Positions 1-10,589 of a stretch of 64,000 nucleotides of DNA are shown here, in pieces (position 1 is the first letter of the stretch; each line of letters begins with the position of its first letter). Origin of the DNA: Immersiella caudata (taxonomy: Eukaryota; Ascomycota; Sordariomycetes; Sordariales; Lasiosphaeriaceae); the NCBI GenBank assembly GCA_030512335.1, contig JAULSU010000001.1, forward strand, positions 4,216,001 through 4,280,000. Reading direction: 5' to 3'. The translations under genes and the position numbers were made by a program. The notes beneath the pieces were generated by a model. It searched no databases and was not told the origin of the DNA. It saw only the letters and a program-made list of their open reading frames with translations.

Positions 1-183
1 ATCGTTGCTGAAGCGGTTCTTGAAATGAGCCACATCACACTTTCGCACTTGCGGCCTGATAGTGATCGGTCGAGAATCCCGGGGGAAGACATTTGTCAAC
101 TCCTCAACAATTAGCCCGGCCATATCAGCGTCCTTCTCCATCTCTAGATCCCCGTTCTGCGGCCGAGACGCAGTGACAGAGAT
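1..183 (-). CDS. 3' part of an unrecognised protein-coding exon running off the left edge
   Basis: On the minus strand one frame stays open from the window edge and reads like real protein, with the stretches MEKDADMAGLIVEELTNVFP and RPITIRPQVRKCDVAHFKNR. A plausible acceptor (a branch-like GCTAAC, then CCTCAG) lies just above position 183, so I place the exon start there. I do not recognise the family. The upstream exon cannot be fixed: several frames are open between about 184 and 590 and none is clearly coding. The call rests on amino-acid composition and the splice signal only, so it is tentative. Confidence 0.35.
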   Translation of the reverse strand, partial: MSVTASRPQNGDLEMEKDADMAGLIVEELTNVFPRDSRPITIRPQVRKCDVAHFKNRFSND

Positions 184-1078
184 CTGAGGAACCGTTTGAT
201 CTTGAGGATCATGGTTAGCGCATTCCGATTGAATGTGGCTGGGGCGGTGGGAACGAACTGTTTTCCTGCACAGACATGGTGCGGGGTGGTGTTCTCTACA
301 ACAAGTGCAAGGCAAGGCTCTGGGCAGAGGTGTTCCGCTGACACATTCCAGGCGGTCATGGCGGTTGATATGCCGCGGCGAAGATCTTGTGGGACGGATA
401 CCGACGCATGATATACCGTCGAGGACATTTCTTGGGTGGCGCAGGCGGCCTCCAACCGGGCGAACCAGGCGAACCACAAGAAAGCCCCTTTGCATGGGTG
501 TTGTGGTGACGATGGGGTTCGCATTGAAAGCACAAAGCCAGCAGGCTGTAAGGCAACCGTTCGAGTCCGTTGTAATACTCTCCCGCGCTCAAAGTTGTGG
601 CACTCCCTTCTCCGAAACCTGTGCTGCAGTTCGCATAGTTTTGGCCAATCCTCGTCTTTCAGGACCCCCTCCCTGTTGGGGTCAAGGCAGACAGAGGAGT
701 GAAGCTGTTATGAGTACGGCCGATAGGAGGTCTGCCCGCGATTGGTCAAGGGGGCACACCAGTCTCCCGCACTGGTTTTTGACCCCAACTCTCCCCATTC
801 GCCGGTCATAACGCACGGCTCAATCGCGGGAGTTGGTCATAAAGCAAGGGTCGGCTCTTGAGGGGTGGTGTCGCGGTTTGGGGAACGCAGCTTCTCCAAC
901 ACACCGGTGCTGTAGGATTGACGCAGATGGGCGCAATGCAGCACCTACCTCTGTAGGCTGCTGCCCTGCCTGGTACAATTACGACGCCCACAACTTTGCG
1001 TGCCACCTGCCCCCGGAGCTGGGTTGCTGTCTGCCCGCTGGTTTGCAAAAGCCCGGTCGGGCCTATTCGGTCAGCAGC
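184..1078. other. Intergenic, no gene supported
   Basis: Several overlapping open frames exist on both strands but none shows a recognisable domain or clean splice structure. The part nearest 1 kb is the promoter and 5' leader of the STAND-like gene that starts at 1079. Upstream exons of the left-edge minus-strand gene may lie in 184-590. Confidence 0.4.
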
Positions 1079-2985
1079 ATGTCACATCCCAGCGAAAAAG
1101 CAAAAGCAATCGTGAACAGCTTTCTTCGCGATCGGGGCGAGGAGCTCGAGGAGTTGCACGACGCCTTTGGTATGAAAATGCCACGCCCAAAGATTTCTAG
1201 TTGGACGCGATCGGAAAAGGGGGTTCAGGGGGGCTGGGACGCTGATGAGTGAGTCTACCTCTTCTCGCACTGACAATACCCGGCAAAACGCTGACACTGC
1301 TGCTCGTATGTAGCGACTTCATGGTAGAGCTTCAAAACTTCAACCGATGCCTCGACGAAGTGAGCCGACAGGTACCTCTCGATTTCGATCCAAAGAACTG
1401 TCAGTGGTCCGATGTGCTCGAGAAGCTCAAAGAAGGCAACGAGGCCCTGGCCAAGCGCATGGAGCGCGACGAAACATGGTGGTCAAAGGGAGGCATGTGG
1501 CTTGTCGACCTGTCAAGCCTGTCGCCCGGACTGCAGGCTATCCCGGATGACTTGTGCTTCTTGCATGGTGGCCTAGCCCTCGTGCTTCACCTGGCCAAAA
1601 CCAGGGATGCGACGAAAAGAAACATTGTCAACACCTTTGAGGATATTACATCGGCCTTGGCCAGAGCTGGCAACGCAGCTGAGCACTCCAAGGACGACCC
1701 ACAGCTGAAGAGCGCATTGGATACGCTCCGCACCACCCTCTTCAAGACTCTTCCTACTCTAATCAAGATCTTAGTGCCAGAAAAGACGCGTAAGTTGTTG
1801 GAAATGTCTTTTTTTTTCTTTTTTCTAAAGGGGATAGGTTATTGACATTTCCCATCTGCAGGCATGAGAATCAGTGCCCCCTTTCAGTCGGCAAGGGCGG
1901 AACGGCTGTTAGACTTCCTCAAGACCGACGCACGGCGGGTTGAGGCGCGAGCGCGAACGCTGAATGACAGACATGCTAGCGAAGCCGCCATGATTACCAA
2001 GGAGCATGTCGAAGACATCCACACTGGGGTTCAGGACATCCACGAGCAAATGCATGAAATTGACACTACCCAGCAAGCTCTGAAGAACATGGTTCTGCGC
2101 CAACTCGAGGGCCAAGACACCATGTACAAGATGCTCTGCGACGTTTTCGAGCTGATGGAGCACGACCACAACCAGAAAGGTCCGCCTACATCCGCTCCGG
2201 CCTTTTCGACCAGAGCTCGCTCCCCTTCTCCGTCATCCCCAGAAAGCGCCCTTGTAACGGAAAACAAACTTGCTTCTTTGCAGATGATCCTGAATGTCGA
2301 CGACAAGCATGCTTCAAAAGATATGAACTATGTCCGCCGACAAAGCCACGAATTCGACGCCAAGTGCAAGTCGACAGCCTCGATCATTCTGCTGAATCGG
2401 AATTTCCAGAGGTGGACGCGAAACCATTGCGCGGACTTCATCTACTTTGATGGCCGGCCCGAGAGGACATACGACAAGACATCGCCCATTTCTTACTTCT
2501 GTGCTCAACTGGCGTATCGATCCAAGGGGGGACCGCACACCACAACTACCTTGTGTTTCTTTTGCGGGCAGCATGTCGCTTTCAATGACCCTTTAGCCGG
2601 GCCAAGGGGTTTGATGCGAAGTTTGATCTCCCAGGCATTGCGTGCCCGACCAACGTTCGATCTCGACAAGTTGAATCTTAGGACGTTCGAGGGTACCCAC
2701 GAGTCGATACTCTTTGAAGACCTATGTTCACTCTTCCGACTTATCATCGGTCAGTTCCCTCCAGGATATACGGTCTACTGCATCATTGACGACATCAACC
2801 GGTTGGAAAGGGATATATGGAGTGCAGAGTATTGGTCCATCATTGGTATGTTGGATGAGATGGTAGGGGATCGTGGTCCCAGCCCGTGCTTCAAGGTGTT
2901 GATTACTAGTCCGGCGAGGAGTAAATGGTTGACTGAAATACGGCCTGACCGGAGGGTTCCGGTGCAGGAGGGAGGGTTACATTAA
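1079..2985 (+). CDS. STAND/NACHT-like fungal protein with helical N-terminus and coiled coil
   Basis: Three exons (1079-1248, 1314-1789, 1862-2985) join in frame to 589 residues. Donors are GTGAGT and GTAAGT; acceptors are TATGTAG and CTGCAG. The N-terminal ~215 residues look all-helical, as in the N-terminal regions of fungal STAND proteins. A coiled coil is likely at about residues 255-315, followed by a Ser/Pro-rich linker (about 320-345). The C-terminal ~240 residues resemble a NACHT-like core, with a Walker B-like hydrophobic strand ending in IIDDIN near residue 523. I see no Walker A (GxxxxGK[ST]) motif, so ATP binding is doubtful. Fungal STAND proteins act in heterokaryon incompatibility and immunity-like recognition; that role here is inference. 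The start is the first ATG of the spliced frame with a good context. An ankyrin gene follows on the same strand 630 bp downstream. Confidence 0.7.
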
Positions 2986-3615
2986 GAATTATTTGCCTGG
3001 GCCCGGGGCACTGGATTCGGGGTGCGGGTTTCGTCTTACTTGCAGAGCGGACCGGGTTGGTGAGAACCTTAACCTATTTTCAACGCAACTCACACTCTTG
3101 CAGCGCAACTACGTCTTCTTTGAAAGCAATGGTTCCCCTTTCAGACAAAATTGAGGCATTTATGTTCCCAAAACACTGCTTTCTGCCCGTTTTCCCTAAT
3201 TCTCATAGCAAAAAATGAATCAATCCTGTGCCTCGGACTCCACCTCGGACTTGGCGATGCTTTGAGTCTGGGCCGGCCGTCCGTACTCTGTCTCCGCGGT
3301 ATGCATCCGCGGACGGGGTCCGATACGGATAGCGCTAGCGAATACACTTGGACGAACTCGGCGAAGGAGGGTGTCGTCGCTGGCGCCTACGGGATCCTCC
3401 TGACCATACGCAATGGAGCGGTGTTGCACTGACCTAGACCATTATGGTGGTATGGGGCGAATCCTTCGGAGTCATTGGCCACCCATCTTGATCAGTTTGC
3501 CAGTTCGCCAAGGACCTGCCGTCCCCTACCAGGATGTAATAAGTGGTATCGACTCCAAGCTAAAACTCCTCTTTGACAATGGAACCTGGCAAGCGGACAC
3601 CGCCACACCATCGAC
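2986..3615 (+). other. Spacer between STAND-like and ankyrin genes, possibly containing decayed coding sequence
   Basis: No intact gene. Between about 3413 and 3640 a frame one base out of register with the ankyrin gene reads protein-like (…YQDVISGIDSKLKLLFDNG…) and runs directly into it, while the ankyrin frame itself has a stop at 3574-3576. This may be a frameshifted 5' extension of the ankyrin gene, or chance. Confidence 0.3.
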
Positions 3616-5685
3616 ATGGACGACGTTGGGTACTTGCACCTCACGCCGTTGCAAACCGCTGCGGCATGCGGTAATGTCGACTTTGTCCGTCTTCTCCTCG
3701 CCGCTGGAGCCAACGTCGACGATGGTAACCCTGCCCGGACCCCCCTCTCCGAAGCGTCGCTTTACGGCCATGCCCACGTTGTTCGGGAACTCTTGGACCA
3801 TGGGGCCACGATATTTCGCCCCGGACGCGTCCCAAACTCGTTGCGAACCGCCTGTTCGAGCCGAAGATTCGAGATAGTAGGGATCCTCCTTGAGAGTCTT
3901 TCCAATAGCGATCATCTGCCGCGCGCACTCGATGAAGCGTTGGACCTGGCCCTTCAGCGACAAGACGGGGATGTGTTTCTTCGGCTGTTGTCTTATATGC
4001 CAGTCTCCCCACGATATCTTGGTTGGGCCTGTGCCTTTGGCTCGAAACTAGGAGTCGAGCGATTCCTCGGCGCTGGAGTCAGCGTAAACGCCAGGGACAC
4101 GGCGCTTGGGTACCCTTTGCATATCGCTTCAGCGCATCTTCATCCGGCTATCGTTCGGCTGCTCGTTGATAGGGGGGCGAAGGTTAACCGCATCTCGAAG
4201 AATCACGGGAGTCCTCTTTTGGCCGCCCTGATGAGTTGCGCGGCGCCTTTGCTGAGGAGACTCCAATCGAAACGCGCGACAACGCTTATAGCACGGCTTC
4301 CCACTCATCAGGACGATTCGACATCCATTTGCTACCGTGATGGAAAGATGGAACTCAGCGCGGTCCGGATGTCGACCTGCCTGCAGGTCGTACGCATCCT
4401 TCTCGAGTCCGGGGCATGCGTCAAGAAGCCTGTCAAGGATATTGGTACTCCCTCACAGATCGCTTCATTCATTGGCAGCGAGCCCCTGGTTGAGAGCATC
4501 TTGGAGAAGGGTGCTAGTGTCAACGAGACTGGTGGATATTTTGGGAATGCTCTCTCCGCGGCTTTGGAAGGACGGCAAAGCAGTATCGTGAGGCTCCTTC
4601 TAGAGCGAGGAGCCGATGCGGAGCTACTTCATGAGGAGTTCGGAACCCCTTTGTGCCTCGCATGCGCAAACAACGACTTGGAGTCCGTTCACATCCTTTT
4701 ATCCCATGGCGCCGACCCCAACGTCACAGATCCTAATGGCGAGGCGCCCCTGACGTTGGCTTTGAAACTTCAGAGCCGGGAGCTGCAGACTCTGCTATCA
4801 AGTTCCCAGAAACAGCTGCGAGTTCGAGATCAAGACATCGTTGTGGCCGCCAGATTCTATCGGCGCCCGGACATTCTCGGCTGGCTGTTAAACTTGGACG
4901 AGAGAATGATCCCCTCGGAAGAGACCATACTGACAGTTATTCGAGAGCCGATGATCCCGCCGAAAATCATTGGCAATTTGGCGGCAAGGGATCGACACCT
5001 CGGTGTCACCGAGAAGATGCTGAAGCTTGCCGGAAGGTCTGTGGTTGTGCAAGCTCTGCTAAGCATCCGGCCCATCTGCAAGCTCAGTCTCGAGATTTTG
5101 GAGTTTCAGAGGGAGCGACCAGCAATCCATCTTCTCCTGGAGCACGAACCAGAATTTCCCATCACCGAAGGCGTGGTCATGGCTGTGTTGAGAACCTCAT
5201 ACCACCCACCACCAACACCGAAAGTGGGAGGGCTTCTCCAGATTCTCTGGGCTCGAAATCCCAACTTGCAGACAACTCGTGCAATGATCGAGGCGGCGTC
5301 AAAATCCCCCAAGGACCTCGAATTCATACTCCAGCGGAACGACACCGTGTTGATCCCGCATGAGGCCGTTTGTATGGCAGCGAACCATCCTTTCAGCGCC
5401 CAAAAGTTGACGAAAATGCTCTTGGGACATGCAAAAATACTTCGGCCACGCCAAGAAACGGTTCTTTTGACCCTGTCGCGCGAGCCATCTGAACCGATGA
5501 TGGCGACTTTGGAGGTCCTCCTCGAGTACAACCCAGAGCTCAAAATTCCCGGGGTGACTACGCTAGCTGTGTTGAGGACGGTCCGTTCGAGGACTTGGAA
5601 TGCATGGCAAAAACGGCTTGACAATGTGTTGAGGAAATGGGCCATGGAAAGGTCGAAATCTGAAGGGCGTTTGATGATGTCTTAA
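3616..5685 (+). CDS. Ankyrin-repeat protein with C-terminal degenerate NLR-type repeats
   Basis: Single exon, 689 residues. Residues ~9-400 carry a series of ankyrin repeats with the usual TPLxxAxxxGxxxxVxxLLxxGA pattern: TPLQTAAACGNVDFVRLLLA near the start, and later GTPLCLACANNDLESVHILL and EAPLTLALK. From about residue 405 to the end the ankyrin pattern stops. Longer, weaker repeats take over, built around an ILxxxPxxxIxxExxLxVLR-like unit (for example EFPITEGVVMAVLR and LKIPGVTTLAVLR). These recall the long repeats found after ankyrins in fungal NLR-like proteins. No signal peptide or membrane segment is visible, so it is probably cytosolic. The start is the first ATG after an in-frame stop at 3574, but an out-of-frame coding-like stretch just upstream suggests the 5' end may be truncated by a frameshift. 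Its position behind a STAND-like gene suggests a shared or once-fused role, which is inference. Confidence 0.75.
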   Translation: MDDVGYLHLTPLQTAAACGNVDFVRLLLAAGANVDDGNPARTPLSEASLYGHAHVVRELLDHGATIFRPGRVPNSLRTACSSRRFEIVGILLESLSNSDHLPRALDEALDLALQRQDGDVFLRLLSYMPVSPRYLGWACAFGSKLGVERFLGAGVSVNARDTALGYPLHIASAHLHPAIVRLLVDRGAKVNRISKNHGSPLLAALMSCAAPLLRRLQSKRATTLIARLPTHQDDSTSICYRDGKMELSAVRMSTCLQVVRILLESGACVKKPVKDIGTPSQIASFIGSEPLVESILEKGASVNETGGYFGNALSAALEGRQSSIVRLLLERGADAELLHEEFGTPLCLACANNDLESVHILLSHGADPNVTDPNGEAPLTLALKLQSRELQTLLSSSQKQLRVRDQDIVVAARFYRRPDILGWLLNLDERMIPSEETILTVIREPMIPPKIIGNLAARDRHLGVTEKMLKLAGRSVVVQALLSIRPICKLSLEILEFQRERPAIHLLLEHEPEFPITEGVVMAVLRTSYHPPPTPKVGGLLQILWARNPNLQTTRAMIEAASKSPKDLEFILQRNDTVLIPHEAVCMAANHPFSAQKLTKMLLGHAKILRPRQETVLLTLSREPSEPMMATLEVLLEYNPELKIPGVTTLAVLRTVRSRTWNAWQKRLDNVLRKWAMERSKSEGRLMMS

Positions 5686-6703
5686 AAGGGTTGAAGCACT
5701 GGGGACTATCGCTTGGCGGGTGGTTGGTGTGTCCAAGATCTTATCCGAGTCGATCGAATAGACCATCACGTCGGACTTCTAGGGCGCGAATAGGCATCTA
5801 ACGCGGCGTAGCTATGGGGCGCAGGGAAGAAAACTCACGACTTTGAGAAATCCTTGACAAGCTAGAAAGTTGAATAGACCCCGTTTTCAACCTCCCCGGA
5901 ACCCCATACTTGCCAGCACACACATCCCCGATCGGCGATGTAGACCGGTTGTCTTCCGTTGGGCCGGTGCCTATCTCTGCCCTCTTTGATGCTGCGTGTC
6001 GCAGGCGCGGCTCCAGTTGACTGCAAGTCTGATGGAATGGCGCCGGCACTTGTCATGGCCGGAACTTGATCGGAAGGATGCCAGCCAAGACGGCGCGATC
6101 GACGGCAGCCAGTTCTTCTAGGGATAGTTGGCCCTGTCGCCGGTTGGGTGTCTATGTGGGTCGCGTGGCAGATGCATGACCAGAAAATTTCCAAACGGCC
6201 AATAGAGAAAGGTGTGCCTGTCCAGCCACTCAGGCACGCAGCCAGGAGGGCAGGACTTGAGTGGCATGTGTTCGCTGTCCAGGCCAAATAAATCGTTGGT
6301 TAGTTTTGGTGGCCTGTTCCCAGGTTCGCTCCTTCCCAGTCAACCCACTTCCTCAACCCAAACTTGCCCACCTCACCACTCAACAAAAAAGAAAAGGACG
6401 CTGAACGACCATCCATGGATGGATGGTCCACCACTCGGGTTGAAAAGGGCCCAAGAAGGCCTTTTTCGCCAACAGGTCGCGCTGCTTCACGGTGTCACCC
6501 TTTTGCAACCACTCAGAAGAATATCGACATTGACCAATCTTTTCGCGCTCGCCTGACTACCAAAGCTCTTACTTGCAACTGCGAGCCCATTTCCACCTCG
6601 CCAGTCCCCCCGACGCATCCGTCGAGCCGCTTCGCAACGCCGCAAACACGGCGCACTCTCCGAAACGGTCTCGAACGACCCATCACTCCAACAAACAGAC
6701 ATC
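5686..6703. other. Intergenic, no gene supported
   Basis: Short overlapping frames on both strands lack domains, codon bias or splice structure. Near 6413-6426 there is a short tandem ATGGATGG motif. The right end is the flank of the tRNA-Ala pair. Confidence 0.4.
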
Positions 6704-6788
6704 GGGCGTGTGGCTCAGTTGGTAGAGCGTTCGCTTAGCATACTCTCCGGTATGCGAAAGGTCCTGGGTTCGATTCCCAGCTCGTCCA
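6704..6788 (+). tRNA. tRNA-Ala (anticodon AGC), 12-nt intron
   Basis: A full cloverleaf can be drawn. The acceptor is GGGCGTG against CTCGTCC with discriminator A, and includes the G3:U70 wobble that is the alanine identity element. The anticodon stem is TTCGC/GCGAA and the anticodon AGC lies at 6737-6739. One base 3' of the anticodon sits the 12-nt intron 6741-6752, the canonical position for nuclear tRNA introns. The T arm CTGGG-TTCGATT-CCCAG supplies a good B box. Only pair 6:67 (T-T) is mismatched. Confidence 0.93.
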
Positions 6789-6825
6789 CGATGGCTTCGG
6801 TCACCCTATCTCCACATCATGTTTA

Positions 6826-6911
6826 GGGCGTGTAGCTCAGTTGGTAGAGCGTTCGCTTCGCATGCTTTTCGGTATTGCGAAAGGTCTTGGGTTCGATTCC
6901 CAACTCGTCCA
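6826..6911 (+). tRNA. tRNA-Ala (anticodon CGC), 13-nt intron
   Basis: A tandem relative of the tRNA 38 bp upstream, with the same acceptor, the same G3:U70 pair and the same anticodon stem. The anticodon CGC is at 6859-6861, so it decodes GCG. The intron is 6863-6875. The T stem is TTGGG/CCCAA where the neighbour has CTGGG/CCCAG, a compensatory change that keeps the 49:65 pair and supports a functional gene. Confidence 0.93.
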
Positions 6912-8448
6912 AACCATATTTTTTGGACCGTTTATGCGAGAACGGTGACGGCCCTTCTGCTGACGTCAGGTTGGGGTTGCTGGCGAAGTGGAGAAGCGGA
7001 GTTCAAGCTTTTGGGCCTGGAGTCTTGTTTCGCGTCTGCTGTCTTGGGCTTTGGCTAAGGACAGGAGATTGCAGCCCCTGGAACATGACAGGTATCCCAC
7101 CTGCTAGGCAGCATCAGGGTACAACTAAAAGACATCCTTCAGCATCTTTTTCTTGCCACGCGAAAAACTTCTTGGGGTGTTGATTAGGTGGCTGTCTTGT
7201 TCGGGGTTGCGGTCACTGTTCCGCGCCGTGGGTGCATTGAGGAACCCATCGCAGTTGGGTCTGCCTGGACGGACTTCATCTCCCGCTTCACAGAATGTAA
7301 AGTTAGCCTCGCAACGCAACAAACACCTTCACAGCATCTCCACTGGAATTCCTGGCCATCAAAAATGTCCTGCCATGGTGCGGGGAAAAGGGTCTGGAGT
7401 GGTGGAGTCCTTTGCGACAAGGGAAGCACGTTGGCTTGGCGACGGGAGTGTTTGTTTGGGTCCCCCTTTTTCTCCTTTCCGTGCTGTCTATGTTGAACGG
7501 GCCTCTTTGTGGCCTTGTTGCAACCAGCAAAACAAAGTTCGAGGGGCGAGATTTGCACTTTTCGGTCGCCATGTTTTCTGCCGGCTGACACCACAGTAGA
7601 TGAGGCGATTCTGGTAGGCTTTCACATGCCGGGTTGCTGAATTCTCCGGCAATGGACGATCGGTGGCACCTTCCGGCAGATATCCTCGACTCGGCCAAAA
7701 GCGAACCGACATGGGAATCCAGGGCAGTGGCACGAAAAGTTGGAGACTAAGGTAGCGCGGGGCATTATTTGGCGGGTCATGTCCTAAAGCTTTGCCAATG
7801 GCTCAGCAGGCCGATGTTGATCACACAGGTTTTGGCAGGTCATCCCCATATCTCCGTGGGATTACGATATCCTCTCGCAGCGCCAGGTATCCACGATGGG
7901 ATCTGCATGTTTCCAAAACAACGTTGAGCACAGGGTGCACCCGTGGTGGGCTAGATTATGACCTCATATCCCCACATGGCGGGCCGAAGTCTCTACTCTC
8001 TTCCGGGCGGCGGACGGCAAATTCAGGGCGGGAATACCCCGGCTTCGACCGAGGCGTGTCAGACAAACGCTTGCCACACGGTGCACGGGAACCCCATTTA
8101 GCGCCGACAACGGTCAGCGGTGTGTTCACGGCTTGAAGTCTGACGGAAATTTTGCTGCAAAACGAACGAGGCCGTCACATCCCGAATGGGCCCCCGTGGA
8201 CCCTTGGGCCTGTCCGGGAAGAATATCTGCGTCATGTCTCACGGCGAGTACCGGAAGCCGCCCAGAGCATCTCCGTCACGGCTCAATGGCTAGCACCGTG
8301 CACCGCGGCGTCCCCACCCGTTCCACTTTTGGCTGCCGTGTTACCGTCGCTTCAACCCCCTGGCTCGACTCATCGTATTAAAAAGGGGAGGACACCGTTT
8401 TTCCAGCACGCCGAGACACGCGGCGCAATCGAGTGCAACCAGTGAAAG
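6912..8448. other. Intergenic, upstream region of the first sugar transporter
   Basis: No supportable gene on either strand. The last few hundred bases are the promoter and leader of the transporter at 8449; they contain CGG triplets and a pyrimidine-rich tract but no motif I can assign firmly. Confidence 0.4.
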
Positions 8449-10196
8449 ATGGCACCTCCGAAGTTCATGGGCCTCACGGGCCAGCCTCTCTCGCTGGCCG
8501 TGTCAGTCGTCGCGACGACTGGCTTCTTGCTTTTTGGATACGACCAAGGGTTGGTATTGCTTCCATTTTACCACTCATAGCGCATCACTAACGTTATTTC
8601 AGTGTAATGAGTGGCATCATCACCGCGAAACCTTTCAACGATGTGTTTGAAGCAACTCGAGACAACTCGACCATGCAGGGGACGGTGACGGCAATCTATG
8701 AAATCGGCTGCTTGTTCGGTGCCATGTTTATCCTCGGTGTTGGCGATTTGCTGGGCCGCCGAAGGGCCATCATCCTGGGCGCCGTGATCATGCTTGTTGG
8801 AGTCATCATCCAAGCAACGGCTATGGTTGGCTCAACACCGCTGGCCCAACTCATCGTCGGGAGAGTGGTCATGGGAGTTGGAAACGGCATCAACACGTCC
8901 ACGATTCCCACTTATCAGGCTGAATGCTCGAAGACATCCAACCGTGGTCTCCTCATTTGCATCGAGGGAGGCGTCATCGCTTTCGGAACCTTGATCGCTT
9001 ACTGGATTGACTACGGGGCATCATTTGGTCCGGACGACTTCACCTGGCGGTTCCCAATCGCCTTTCAGGTAGTTTTCGCTGTGGTAATCATCTTCCCGAT
9101 GATGTTCCTTCCTGAATCGCCACGATGGCTTCTCAGCCACGGACGGGTCACGGACGCCGACAAGGTCATCGCCGCACTTCGAGGCTATGAATTGACTGAC
9201 CGGCACACGGCCCTGGAGCGAAATCTCATTATCGACTCCCTCCGAGCGTCCGGGGGGTATGGTCAGAAGAACACACCTGTGAAGTTCCTGTTCACTAACG
9301 GCAGGACTCAACACTTCCGACGCATGATGCTTGGTGCTGGGTCACAGCTGATGCAGCAGCTCGGAGGTGAGTATCAGGTGTTTGAACCTCGCTTGATTCT
9401 AGGGCTTGCTGACACGTTCTTTGGACCAGGCTGCAACGCTGTCATCTACTTCCTTCCCTTGCTGCTCGAAAGCATTGGGCTTTCCCGAAACATGAGCTTG
9501 CTCGTTGGCGGCGTCAACATGATTGTCTACGCGCTATCTGCGACCTTCTCCTGGTTCTTCATTGAACGCATCGGACGGCGCCGTCTCTTCCTGTACGGAA
9601 CAGTCGGCCAGATGACAGCCATGATCATCGCCTTTGCGTGTCTTATACCTGACGACAGCAGCGTTGCTAAAGGAGCCGTCGTTGGATTCTTTATCTACAT
9701 TGCCAGCTTTGGAGCCACCTGGCTTCCCCTGCCATGGCTTTATCCCGCTGAGGTCAACCCCATCAAGACTCGCGCTAAGGCTAACGCCGTCAGCACTTGC
9801 ACTAACTGGCTGTTCAACTTCTTGGTCGTGATGATCGTACCTATTATGGTCAGCAACATCGGCTGGGGAACATACCTCTTCTTTGCGGCTTGCAACGCTT
9901 GCTTCATCCCCATCATCTACTTCTTCTACCCTGAGACGGCGAGGCGCTCGTTGGAGGAGATTGACATCATCTTCGCCAAAGGATATTTCGAGAAGATGTC
10001 CTACGTCAAGGCAGCGGAGGAATTGCCTCACCTGGAACCATCCGAGATCGAGGAGTATGCTCGGCAGTATGGCCTTATTGATGAGGCTTCCGAAACAGCA
10101 GCAGCGGGGAGAAGTCGAGATGAAGAGGAGAAACCTTTGAATTCCCGCACGGATGGGAACGCGAGTGGCAGTAACGAAGCAATCCCAAGGCTGTGA
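8449..10196 (+). CDS. MFS sugar porter (hexose/disaccharide transporter family)
   Basis: Three exons (8449-8549, 8603-9366, 9430-10196) give 543 residues. The first splice restores the family motif GYDQGVMSGI across the junction. The second intron (63 nt, GTGAGT…CAG) has no stop and a multiple-of-three length, so a naive reading would include 21 extra residues; splicing gives LGGCNAVIYF as in relatives. Sugar-porter signatures are present: a D-x-LGRRR loop after TM2, PESPRWL at the end of TM6, GRRR after TM8 and PETARRSLEE after TM12. Twelve TM helices are expected in the plasma membrane, with a polar C-terminal tail. It heads a block containing a GH2 beta-galactosidase, a lactose-permease-like protein and a Zn2Cys6 regulator, so a galactoside or hexose substrate is likely; the exact substrate is not readable from sequence. 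Confidence 0.92.
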
Positions 10197-10589
10197 GTCG
10201 AGGCTTGTAAGGGATGGAGTCTGCACTTTTGTGGTTATCCGGCCGAGAGATCCAGCAATAAGATCCAGCGATGAGAAGTGAGAGAATGAGAGCGGATAGA
10301 AGTTTGCGAGTTGTAGCAAGAGTAGTTGTTTGGCCGATACCCAGGATAGTTTGTCAATTCTTGAGCATAGAATAGAGTTGGATGACTACCGATAGAGTTT
10401 ATTTCAAGATACTTTAGAAGGAGGTTGTCAAGGTTCAAATTCCCCACACGTATGCCTCCGACATCATCCCGTGCTCCCTTAGGTAAACGCCGAGCCAATT
10501 CGAGCCACAAAACTACCTAAAACTCAGAAATTATCGCAAAGGCCTCGCTTGCCCACAGTCCCAAAGCCTGCAACTCAACCTAGCCTCCC
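10197..10589. other. Convergent 3' flank, no gene seen
   Basis: AT-richer spacer between the 3' ends of the plus-strand transporter and the minus-strand hypothetical gene. It probably holds both terminators and 3' UTRs. Confidence 0.4.

Noticed and set aside
9367..9429. 21 extra residues in the first sugar porter
   Set aside because: Open and in frame, but flanked by GTGAGT and CAG and interrupts a conserved TM segment, so it is an intron rather than an insertion.
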